Positions 44,192 through 51,664 of a DNA stretch of 64,000 bases are shown here, piece by piece. A model generated the notes under the pieces. That model saw nothing but the letters and a program-made list of their open reading frames with translations. It was not told the DNA's origin and did not search any database. Every line of letters begins with the position of its first letter. Position 1 is the stretch's first letter. The position numbers and the translations under genes were made by a program. This DNA is from JACDAN01 sp963834825 (lineage in GTDB: Bacteria; Actinomycetota; Thermoleophilia; Gaiellales; Gaiellaceae): positions 310,001 through 374,000 of the forward strand of contig CAWICZ010000015.1 of NCBI GenBank assembly GCA_963834825.1. The letters are read 5' to 3'.

Positions 44192-45158
44192 GAAGCTCCT
44201 CGTCGAAGCCATCAACGACGCCTTCCACGTCGAGCTCGAGCGCGACGACTCCGTGATGGTGATGGGCGAGGACGTGGGCCGCGCGGGCGGCGTCTTTCGC
44301 GCGACCGCAGGGCTCCGAGACCGCTTCGGGCCGAACCGCTGCGTCGACACGCCGCTGGCCGAGGCCGGGATCCTGGGAACCGCGGTCGGGCTCTGCATGG
44401 CCGGCTGGCGGCCGGTCTGCGAGATGCAGTACGACGCCTTCAGCTACCCCTGCCTCGACCAGCTGATCACGCATGTCGGGCGCTACCGCTGGCGCACGGG
44501 CGGCGCGATGGAGTTCCCGGTGACGATCCGGATGCCGTACGGCGGCGGCGTCCGCGCGCCGGAGCTCCACGACGACTCGCCGGAGGCGTACTACGTCCAC
44601 ACGCCGGGGGTGAAGGTGGCGATTCCGTCGACGCCGGCCGACGCCAAGGGCCTGCTCGCGGCGGCGATCCGCGAGCCCGACCCGGTCGTCATCTTCGAGC
44701 CCAAGCTCCACTACCGGACGATGCGCGGGGAGGTGCCGGAGGGCGAGCACGTCGTCCCGCTCGGGAAGGCCCGCGTCGCGCGGGAGGGCACGGACGTGAC
44801 GCTCGTCGCCTACGGCGCGATGGTGCCGCTCTCCGAGCAGGCAGCCGACGCGCTTGCCGGCGAGACGAGCGTCGAGGTGCTCGACATCCGGACGCTGAAG
44901 CCGCTCGACGAAGACGCGCTGCTGGCCTCGGCGGCGAAGACGGGCCGGGTCGTGATCGTTCAGGAGGCGCCGCGCACGGCCGGCTTCGGCGCAGAGTTGG
45001 CAGCAATCCTGGCCGAGAAGGCGATCCTCGACCTGCGGGGCCCGGTGCTGCGGGTGACCGGCTACGACGTCCCCTACCCGTACTGGCAGATCGAGGACGC
45101 GTATATGCCGTCGGTCGAGCGGGTCGTCGCGGCGGTGCGCCGGCTGCTCGAGTTCTAG
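44184..45158 (+). CDS. Branched-chain 2-oxoacid dehydrogenase E1 component, beta subunit
   Basis: The 324-residue beta subunit pairs with E1 alpha to decarboxylate branched-chain 2-oxoacids. It shows VMVMGEDVGRAGGVFRAT, DTPLAEAGILGTAVGLCMAG and the transketolase C-terminal domain (VLDIRTLKPLDEDALL). The YDAFSYPCLDQLITHVGRYRWRTGG stretch is usual for the family. Transcription continues through three unrelated genes to E2. Confidence 0.93.
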   Translation: MAEKLLVEAINDAFHVELERDDSVMVMGEDVGRAGGVFRATAGLRDRFGPNRCVDTPLAEAGILGTAVGLCMAGWRPVCEMQYDAFSYPCLDQLITHVGRYRWRTGGAMEFPVTIRMPYGGGVRAPELHDDSPEAYYVHTPGVKVAIPSTPADAKGLLAAAIREPDPVVIFEPKLHYRTMRGEVPEGEHVVPLGKARVAREGTDVTLVAYGAMVPLSEQAADALAGETSVEVLDIRTLKPLDEDALLASAAKTGRVVIVQEAPRTAGFGAELAAILAEKAILDLRGPVLRVTGYDVPYPYWQIEDAYMPSVERVVAAVRRLLEF

Positions 45159-45162
45159 GGCG

Positions 45163-45786
45163 CTGACCGAGCCGCCCTACCTCATCCGGACGGATCGCCT
45201 CGTGATCCGTTGCTGGGAGCCGCGAGACGCCGAGCTGCTGAAGGACGCGATCGACTCGAGTCTCGGCCATCTGCGTCCATGGCTCCCGTGGGCGAACGCC
45301 GAGCCCACGCCGCTGCCGGAGAAGATCTCGCTCCTCCGGCGGTTCCGCGGGAACTTCGACCTCGGCGAGGACTTTGTCTACGGGCTGTTTGCCGCTGACG
45401 AATCGAGGGTCGTCGGCGGAAGCGGCCTGCATACGCGGGTCGGCTCCGACGCGTTCGAGATCGGATACTGGATTCGCGCCAGTGAGGCCGGACGCGGCCT
45501 TGCGACTGAGGCGACCGGCGCCCTGACGCGGGTCGGGCTGGAGTTTTGTGGAGCGGATCGGGTCGAGATCAGAGTCGACCCGGCGAACACGCCCAGCCTC
45601 GCCGTCCCTCGTAAGCTCGGGTTTAGCGAGGAGGCGACGCTGAAACGGCGACTGGAGACCGGCGATTCCGGGCAGGCGCGGCGGGATGTCATTGTCTTTT
45701 CGATGTTCAGCGACGACCTCGCCGGCACGCCGATCGCCAACATCTCCTTCGAGGCGTACGACGCGGTCGGTGAACGCCTAGCGTGA
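45163..45786 (+). CDS. GNAT-family N-acetyltransferase, RimJ/RimL-like (candidate CTG start)
   Basis: This acetyltransferase begins YLIRTDRLVIRCWEPRDAELL, the normal N-terminus of RimJ/RimL-type enzymes. The acetyl-CoA region is present (EIGYWIRASEAGRGLATEATGALTRVGLEF and VDPANTPSLAVPRKLGF). To include this N-terminus, translation must begin at CTG 45163, 4 nt after the E1 beta stop; GTG 45202 would remove the first strand. Length from CTG is 207 residues. Substrate unknown. It is cotranscribed with the dehydrogenase genes by position. Confidence 0.82.
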   Translation: MTEPPYLIRTDRLVIRCWEPRDAELLKDAIDSSLGHLRPWLPWANAEPTPLPEKISLLRRFRGNFDLGEDFVYGLFAADESRVVGGSGLHTRVGSDAFEIGYWIRASEAGRGLATEATGALTRVGLEFCGADRVEIRVDPANTPSLAVPRKLGFSEEATLKRRLETGDSGQARRDVIVFSMFSDDLAGTPIANISFEAYDAVGERLA

Positions 45787-46235
45787 TCGTCCGAACTCTC
45801 GTCTGGTCGGGCTTGGACGAGCCGAGGATGGAGATCGCCCGAGCCGAGGTCGACGGTGCCGAGTTGCGCGCGCACGGAACGCAGATCGGAGTCGCGTACG
45901 AACTGCGGTATGAGCTCGAGCCGGGCCGTCTGAGAGCTGCGGTCGTGGGCGGGCCGACAGTCGACCTGGGTCTCGAAGGCACGGACTTCTTCGATCTCGC
46001 GTTCTCTCCGCTGCTCAACTCGCTGCCCGTATTGGCTGGACTCGACCGCGCCACTGACTTCGTCATGTCCTTCGTGGGTGTGCCCTCGCTCGAGGTCTCC
46101 CGGGCGGACCAGCGGTACGAGCCGCTCGGGGACGGTGTCGTCCAGTTTCGCTCCGGCTCGTTCGTCGCGAAGGTCGAGTTCGACGACGAGGGCTTCGTTA
46201 CGCGCTACGAGGGGCTCGCCGAGCGGGTCGCGTGA
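45783..46235 (+). CDS. Putative glycolipid-binding domain protein (DUF1089-like)
   Basis: The 150-residue protein contains LVWSGLDEPRMEIARAEVDGAELRAHGTQIGVAYELRYELE and later FFDLAFSPLLNSLPVL, a pattern I associate with the putative glycolipid-binding family. No signal peptide or membrane segment. Function untested. GTG 45783 overlaps the acetyltransferase stop, and its own stop overlaps the HIRAN gene (GTGA). Confidence 0.72.
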   Translation: MIVRTLVWSGLDEPRMEIARAEVDGAELRAHGTQIGVAYELRYELEPGRLRAAVVGGPTVDLGLEGTDFFDLAFSPLLNSLPVLAGLDRATDFVMSFVGVPSLEVSRADQRYEPLGDGVVQFRSGSFVAKVEFDDEGFVTRYEGLAERVA

Positions 46236-46615
46236 CCCGGCTCCGGCTCCTGCTGGAGCCCGGCCGGTCCGGCTACTTCATGCGGGATGCAGCGACGGGT
46301 GAACAGGTGCGCTGGGAGGATCCAAGGGTCCGGGTCGTGCCTGCGGCCGGTGTCTCCTATCGGCCTGAAGCGCTTCCGGATGCCTCCTTCGATCCGGGGA
46401 GGAGGCTCGCGCTCGTGCCCGAGCCGGAGAACGAGCACGACCCGAACGCGGTCGGCATCTGGAACGAAGAGCGCACGCTGCAGGTCGGCTACGTCCCGCG
46501 AGAGACGGCGGCGGAGCTCAGCGGTGACGAGCAGGCGGTGTCGCTCTGGCGGGTCGAAGGCGGCCTGCGGGTGCTGATCGTCCCGGCCGATGCCTGGGTC
46601 GGCAGGCCCAGATAG
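46232..46615 (+). CDS. HIRAN-domain protein
   Basis: The 127-residue product contains the HIRAN core LALVPEPENEHDPNAVGIWNEERTLQVGYVPRETA. In larger proteins HIRAN domains bind DNA 3' ends at stalled forks or damage. As a stand-alone protein its role is unclear. It lies between E1 beta and E2 of the dehydrogenase, 11 nt before E2. Confidence 0.75.
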   Translation: MTRLRLLLEPGRSGYFMRDAATGEQVRWEDPRVRVVPAAGVSYRPEALPDASFDPGRRLALVPEPENEHDPNAVGIWNEERTLQVGYVPRETAAELSGDEQAVSLWRVEGGLRVLIVPADAWVGRPR

Positions 46616-46626
46616 ATTCAGCCCCC

Positions 46627-47708
46627 GTGGCGTACGAGTTCAAACTGCCGGATCTCGGCGAAGGCCTCACGGAGGGCGAGATCGCCCGCTGGCTGGTCCG
46701 GGAGGGTCAGGACGTGGCCGAAGACGACCCGCTCGTCGAGATCCAGACCGATAAGACGACGGTCGAGATCCCGTCGCCTGCCGCCGGCAAGGTCGCGCGG
46801 ATCATGGTCGCCGAGGGAGACGTCGTCCCGGTCGGAACGGTGCTCGTGGTGATCGGTGAGGACGGAGCCGTAGCGCCGCCGACCGAGCGCCAGGCTCCAG
46901 AACCGGCACGCGTCACGCGCGACTCCGCTGATCCGGAAGATCGCCCAGGAGCTCGGCGTCGACCTCGAAACGGTCGTACCTACGGGGCCTCAGGGCCGCC
47001 TGACCGAAGAGGACGTGCGTAGCGCGGCCACGTCTGGGGGCCAGGCCCCCGGACCTGGCCCCGAGGGACGGCGTGAGCCCATGCGCGGCGTCCGCCGGCT
47101 GATCGCCGAGCACATGACGCGTGCGCACCGCGAGGTGCCGCCCGTGACCTGGGTCGAGGAGTGCGACTTCGGCAACGTCGACCTCAAGCTCCTCGTTCCG
47201 ACGCTGTTGCAGGCCACGGCGGCCGCGCTGAAGGAGTTCCCCGAGCTGAACGCGAGGCTCGAGGGCGACGAGATCGTCTACCTCGACCGCTACGACCTCG
47301 GCGTCGCGGTCCAGACCGACCAGGGGCTCGTCGTGCCCGTCGTCCGGGACTGCGACTCGCGCTCGCTGGAGGAGCTCGGCGACGAGGTCGCGCGGCTCGC
47401 GGACGCCGCTCGAGCCGGGCAGCCTCGCACCCGAGGAGCTTCGCGGCTCGACCTTCACGGTCACGAGCGCGGGCAAGCTCGCGGGGCTCTTCCAGACGCC
47501 GATCGTCAACCATCCGGAGGTCGCGATCCTCAGCGTCGGACGCGTCGCCGAGCGGCCGGTGGTGCGCGACGGCGAGGTGACGGTTCGGCCGGTCGGCTAT
47601 GTGGCCGTCACCTTCGACCACCGCGTCGTCGACGGCGCGCGGGCCGCGGAGTTCGGCCTCGCGGTCATCAGGCGACTGGAAGGGCTGAACGACGAAGGGC
47701 CCGCGTAG
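46627..47708 (+). CDS. Dihydrolipoyl acyltransferase E2 component (two apparent frameshifts)
   Basis: The E2 core carries acyl groups on lipoate. The N-terminal lipoyl domain has the acceptor Lys in EIQTDKTTVEIPSPAAG. A peripheral-subunit-binding domain follows (TPLIRKIAQELGVDLETV ... GPQGRLTEEDV), and then the catalytic domain, ending in the active-site FDHRVVDGA. The frame shifts once near 46915 and again near 47415, each with one surplus base. Corrected length is about 359 residues, short for E2 but complete. A palindromic element lies in the linker before the catalytic domain. The stop codon sits in the loop of a terminator hairpin. Confidence 0.83.
47036..47062. repeat. Palindromic element in the E2 linker
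   Basis: GGGGGCC-A-GGCCCCC at 47036-47050 is a perfect odd-length palindrome. The overlapping arms GGGGCCAGG (47037-47045) and CCTGGCCCC (47054-47062) make a second, 9-bp hairpin. It encodes the linker residues GGQAPGPGPEG without breaking the frame. Confidence 0.6.
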
Positions 47709-47721
47709 CCGGGCCCTTCGT
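47692..47721 (+). terminator. Terminator hairpin spanning the E2 stop codon
   Basis: ACGAAGGGCCC and GGGCCCTTCGT form a perfect 11-bp stem around an 8-nt loop that contains the TAG stop. It ends the dehydrogenase operon. Confidence 0.75.
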
Positions 47722-47759
47722 GGAGAGGCGGATGGGCCGCCTCAGGTCATTCGGATCGG

Positions 47760-48326
47760 TTAGTCGTCGTCGTCGTCGTTGTCAGCGCCGCGCCCGCCCT
47801 TTTTGATCTGACCACGGATCTCGCCGCCGGGTGCGCGCGGAGCGGTGTGGACGTTCGCGTAGGTCTCGCCCTTACGCATGGCGCGGATTAGGTTGGGGAA
47901 GTCTCCGGCCCCGACACCCTGCACGGCCCCGCTGGCGACGATGTTGGCCGCGGCGATCGTTCCGGTGATCGACCCACTAGGCCCGACCGGGCATGCGGGT
48001 TGCCCCCCGCCGCCGCACAAGAACGCGCTGACCGCACCGCTCTCGCTACGCCCGCCGATGTGGATATGCGCGAACAGAACATTCGTGGCTTGGAGGCCCT
48101 CGTACGACAGCATGAAGTCGATCTGTGTCGGGCTCACGATCGTGGCCCGGAACCTGCCGGTGCCCGTCGTGACCTGCGACGGATCCTCTTGCCATCCATC
48201 CATCCGGGCCGAGAAGTTCTTCCCGTTGCCGTTGCCCTTGCCTTTGCCGCGGTCAGCAAGCGCGACCGCGGAGATGGTGAGCACGCCGAAGATGACGACG
48301 AGCCCCAGAAGTACGGCCTTCCTCAT
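47760..48326 (-). CDS. Secreted CHRD-domain protein
   Basis: The 188-residue product has a signal peptide (MRKAVLLGLVVIFGVLTISAVALA), a basic Gly/Lys-rich spacer (DRGKGKGNGNGKN) and a CHRD domain (FSARMDGWQED ... FAHIHIGGRSESGAV ... YANVHTAPRAPGGEIRGQI). It ends in an acidic run DNDDDDD. CHRD domains bind metal or protein partners in some extracellular proteins; here the role is unknown. It is a single gene, facing the dehydrogenase operon. Confidence 0.85.
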   Translation of the reverse strand: MRKAVLLGLVVIFGVLTISAVALADRGKGKGNGNGKNFSARMDGWQEDPSQVTTGTGRFRATIVSPTQIDFMLSYEGLQATNVLFAHIHIGGRSESGAVSAFLCGGGGQPACPVGPSGSITGTIAAANIVASGAVQGVGAGDFPNLIRAMRKGETYANVHTAPRAPGGEIRGQIKKGGRGADNDDDDD

Positions 48327-48465
48327 CTCGCCTCCTTGTCTGGTTTCCCCGGTTTCAGGTACGGAGGCTAAACGAGATCGGTTTAGAAAAAGGTGCGGGA
48401 CGGCTCATTGCGGCTATGAGCCGCCCCACGCGGGGGAGGGTAACCGCCCTAGACTGACTCGTCGA

Positions 48466-48885
48466 ATGCGAGACGTCTACTGGGTTGGAGTGTTCCTCGG
48501 GCTCGGCGTCGGGATCGGGGTCGCGCTCGCCGGCATCCTCGGCGGGACACGGTTGCGCTTTGCCATAGCCGCTGTGCTGGGCGCGGCGATCGGAGCCGGC
48601 CTCGGGCTCGCGTTCGCCGGCATCGAGGACGCGATCGCCGGCGGAATCGGCGGGGTGCTGGGAGCAGCAGGGGCCCGGCAGCTCGTCAGCGGCACGGTGC
48701 GCCGCGGAGGAACCCGAGCGGCGACCGCGGCGCTGACGGCACTCGCCGGGCTCGTCCTGGCGCTGCTCGCGTTCGTCCCGGTCCTCGGCTTCGTCGAAGG
48801 TGTGGCCGTGCCGGCGCTCGGGGTGCGTCTGCGCCGGCGCGAGCCGGCGCGCTACGCCGGCCTGCGCTCGCTCGCCCGGGACTAG
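48466..48885 (+). CDS. Small membrane protein
   Basis: The 139-residue protein has three or four hydrophobic segments, two of them Gly-rich (VGVFLGLGVGIGVALAGILGG, AAVLGAAIGAGLGLAFAG), and an Arg-rich C-terminus (LRRREPARYAGLRSLARD). I do not recognise a family. It stands 4 nt before the phosphatase-superfamily gene and is probably cotranscribed with it. Confidence 0.65.
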   Translation: MRDVYWVGVFLGLGVGIGVALAGILGGTRLRFAIAAVLGAAIGAGLGLAFAGIEDAIAGGIGGVLGAAGARQLVSGTVRRGGTRAATAALTALAGLVLALLAFVPVLGFVEGVAVPALGVRLRRREPARYAGLRSLARD

Positions 48886-48889
48886 TTTC

Positions 48890-50224
48890 GTGCCTCCGGC
48901 GCCGAAGAAGCTGATCCTGGTCGTCATCGACGGCCTGACCCCCGAGGTCTTTGAGTCGGCCGTGGAGACGCGTAGCGCGCCGACGCTCGCGGCGCTCGCC
49001 GAGGCGGGGACCTACGGCCGGGCGACCTCGACGTTCCCGTCTCTCACTCCGGTCTGCCTGGCTTCGCTGGCGACAGGCGGCGGGCCGGACGTCCACCACA
49101 TTCCGCACCTCGTCTGGTACCACCGCGGCGAACGCCGGCTCGTCGAGTACGGGTCGTCCTTCGGCGCGATGCGCGCCGTCGGCGCCCGCCGCGCGATCCG
49201 GGACGCGATCGTCGAGATGAACGCCGAGCACCTCTCCCGCGACGCCGTGACCGTGTTCGAGTCGCTCGAGGACGACGGGCACGTCGCAGCCGCGGTCAAC
49301 GTCCCCTGCTACCGGGGCCGCACGAGGCACGTCGCCACCGTGCCCGGTCTCGCACGCCCGGTCGACGGGCCCAGCCGGTTCTTCTACTACAGCCTGTTCG
49401 AGTCGGATGTGACCGGTGCACCACTGGCGATCCGGGGTCGCGCCGCTGGTTCGATCGACGCGTACGCCGGCGCGGTCGGCCGGTGGCTGGTGACCCGTGA
49501 CGGATTCGACTTCCTGTTCTTCTATCTCCCCGACTACGACTACGCCTCTCATGCCCACGGGCCCGGCGGCGCCCACGAGGCGCTGGCGCGGAGCGACCTG
49601 GCCGTCGCCGCGCTGGTCGAGGCCGCCGGCGGTCTCGATTCCTTCCTCGAGCGCTACGACGTCGTCGTCTGCTCGGACCACGGACAGACGCCGGTCGACC
49701 GTCCGTTCCGGCTCGAGGAACCGCTGTCCGACTTCCGCTTGCTCAGGCCGAGCTCACGGGGCAACGCGGAGCTCGCGGTCACTGCCTCCAACCGGGCCGG
49801 AATGGTCTACCTCCTCCCCGAGGCGCAGGTCGAGGCGAGGGCGATCGCCGAACGTCTGCGCGGCGAGGCCGCGCTCGACGTGGTCATGTTCCGAGAGGGA
49901 GAGGATGCGGTCGCGTTTCGGGACGGGGACGAGATGCGGTTCGGCCGCGGCGAGAGCGGATGGCAAGGACGGGCGTGGGAGGCGCTCGCCAACCCGAACG
50001 CGGGTGACGTGCTGGTCTCGGCCGCGCGTGGCGTCGAGCTTGCCGACCTCGGCGGTCGCGACCACGTCGGCGGTGGATCGCACGGGTCCCTGCTCGACGG
50101 CGACTCCTTGGTGCCGATGCTCGTCGTCGGAGGGGCATCGCCGCCGACGACCATCGCCGGCGTCGCTCCGCTCGTCCTCAGGCATTTCGGCGTCGAGGCG
50201 CCCGCCTATGCCCGCGCCGCCTGA
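48890..50224 (+). CDS. Alkaline-phosphatase-superfamily (type I phosphodiesterase/NPP-like) enzyme
   Basis: The 444-residue protein has LILVVIDGLTPEVF with the first metal-binding Asp, the nucleophile Thr/Ser region in TSTFPSLTPVCLASLATG, and FFYLPDYDYASHAHGP and VVCSDHGQTPV, which supply metal-binding His and Asp residues as in nucleotide pyrophosphatases/phosphodiesterases. No signal peptide is seen from GTG 48890, so it may act in the cytoplasm. Its substrate is unknown. The end overlaps pcm by 17 nt. Confidence 0.83.
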   Translation: MPPAPKKLILVVIDGLTPEVFESAVETRSAPTLAALAEAGTYGRATSTFPSLTPVCLASLATGGGPDVHHIPHLVWYHRGERRLVEYGSSFGAMRAVGARRAIRDAIVEMNAEHLSRDAVTVFESLEDDGHVAAAVNVPCYRGRTRHVATVPGLARPVDGPSRFFYYSLFESDVTGAPLAIRGRAAGSIDAYAGAVGRWLVTRDGFDFLFFYLPDYDYASHAHGPGGAHEALARSDLAVAALVEAAGGLDSFLERYDVVVCSDHGQTPVDRPFRLEEPLSDFRLLRPSSRGNAELAVTASNRAGMVYLLPEAQVEARAIAERLRGEAALDVVMFREGEDAVAFRDGDEMRFGRGESGWQGRAWEALANPNAGDVLVSAARGVELADLGGRDHVGGGSHGSLLDGDSLVPMLVVGGASPPTTIAGVAPLVLRHFGVEAPAYARAA

Positions 50225-50855
50225 AGATCGCCGCGCCGTGATGGTCGACGAGCAGCTCCGCGGGCGAGACATCGTCGACGAGCGCGTGCTCGAGGCGATG
50301 GAACGCGTGCCCCGCGAGCTGTTCGTTCCCGAGGACGTGCGGAGCCGCGCCTTCGACGACGTTGCGCTGCCGATCGGAGCCGGCCAGACGATCTCGCAGC
50401 CGTACATGGTCGCCCGCATCGCCGAAGAGCTCGGCCTCGACGGCGACGAGCGGATCCTCGACGTCGGCACCGGCTCCGGCTATCAGGCGGCCGTCCTCGC
50501 CGAGCTCGGCGACGAGGTGCATACGATCGAGCGGATCCCCGAGCTGGCCGAGCAGGCGCGGTCGACGCTCGCGGCGGCCGGGTACGGACAGGTCGATGTT
50601 CACGTCGGCGATGGGTCGCGCGGCCTGCCGGAGCACGCGCCGTTCGATGCCGTTGCCGTCGCCGCCGCGGCGCCGGACTTCCCCAGCGCGTTGTACGACC
50701 AGCTCAGGCCGGGCGGGCGGCTGGTCGTGCCCGTCGGTGGTCGACGCGGCCAGCGGCTCGAGGTGATCGTCCGGACGCCGGAGGGGCCCGCCGTCCTGCG
50801 CTCGGTGCCGTGCCGGTTCGTGCCGCTCGTCGGCGAGGAGGGGTTCGAGGACTGA
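50208..50855 (+). CDS. pcm: Protein-L-isoaspartate O-methyltransferase
   Basis: Pcm repairs isoaspartyl damage in proteins using SAM. The 215-residue protein carries the family-specific GAGQTISQPYMVARI, SAM motif ILDVGTGSGYQAAVLAELG and PGGRLVVPVGG. ATG 50208 lies inside the end of the preceding gene. It is followed at 3 nt by acylphosphatase; both are small housekeeping enzymes. Confidence 0.93.
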   Translation: MPAPPEDRRAVMVDEQLRGRDIVDERVLEAMERVPRELFVPEDVRSRAFDDVALPIGAGQTISQPYMVARIAEELGLDGDERILDVGTGSGYQAAVLAELGDEVHTIERIPELAEQARSTLAAAGYGQVDVHVGDGSRGLPEHAPFDAVAVAAAAPDFPSALYDQLRPGGRLVVPVGGRRGQRLEVIVRTPEGPAVLRSVPCRFVPLVGEEGFED

Positions 50856-50858
50856 GCG

Positions 50859-51149
50859 GTGTCGCGGCCGGCGTCCAGAGCTCACGTCGTCGTTCGCGGC
50901 CGCGTCCAGGGGGTCTTCTTCCGTGCCGAGACGCGCAATCGCGCGCAGCTGCTCGGGCTCGCCGGCTGGGTGCGCAACAACGCCGACGGCACGGTTGAGG
51001 CCGCGTTCGAGGGCGATCCCGACAAGGTCGAGTCGATGCTGGAGTGGTGCCGGCGGGGCCCGGCGCATGCCGAGGTCGAGGATGTCGAGGTCGCGTGGGA
51101 GAAGCCCCGAGACGAGACGGAGTTCGCAGTCCGTGGCGGGTGGACCTAG
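50859..51149 (+). CDS. acyP: Acylphosphatase
   Basis: The 96-residue enzyme hydrolyses acyl phosphates. It has the signature VVVRGRVQGVFFRAETRNRA with the phosphate-binding Arg, then GLAGWVRNNADGTVEAAFEG with the catalytic Asn. The start is GTG 50859. Confidence 0.93.
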   Translation: MSRPASRAHVVVRGRVQGVFFRAETRNRAQLLGLAGWVRNNADGTVEAAFEGDPDKVESMLEWCRRGPAHAEVEDVEVAWEKPRDETEFAVRGGWT

Positions 51150-51183
51150 GCCGGCGACCCGAGTCGCTAACGTTCGGCGGCCC

Positions 51184-51633
51184 GTGACGCGCTCCGTTGC
51201 CACTTCGTTGGTCGTCGTCGGCGAGCGCGCCGGCGCGGCGCTGCGCCGTCCGGCGAACTGGCGGCAGCTCGCGAAGTTCTGCACCGTCGGCGCCACCGGC
51301 TACGTCGTCAACCTCGCCGTCTTCAGCGCGCTCGTCCTCGGTGCCGACTGGCATCACCTGGCGGCGGCGACGGCGTCCTTCCTCGTCGCCGTGACGAACA
51401 ACTACACCTGGAACCGCCTCTGGACGTTCCGCGGCCAGCGCGGCCACGTCGCCTACCAGGGGATCCGGTTCCTCATCGTCGCGGTCTGCGCCCTGGCCGC
51501 CAACCTTGTCGTTCTCGAAGCCCTCGTCTGGGTCGGCCTCCCGGAGGTCTTGGCGCAGGCGATCGCGATCGTCGTCGTCATGCCGCTGAACTTCGTCGGC
51601 AACAAGCTCTGGTCGTTTCGGCGAAAGTCCTGA
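51184..51633 (+). CDS. GtrA-like membrane protein
   Basis: The 149-residue protein has four hydrophobic helices with the GtrA pattern QLAKFCTVGATGYVVNLAVFSAL, NNYTWNRLWTFRG and NFVGNKLWSFR. GtrA proteins are thought to flip lipid-linked sugars. The two GT-C-type glycosyltransferase genes that follow fit a role in polysaccharide or glycolipid assembly. Confidence 0.87.
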   Translation: MTRSVATSLVVVGERAGAALRRPANWRQLAKFCTVGATGYVVNLAVFSALVLGADWHHLAAATASFLVAVTNNYTWNRLWTFRGQRGHVAYQGIRFLIVAVCALAANLVVLEALVWVGLPEVLAQAIAIVVVMPLNFVGNKLWSFRRKS

Positions 51634-51664
51634 CGGACTTTCGCCGAGAAATAGGCTCCCAGCT

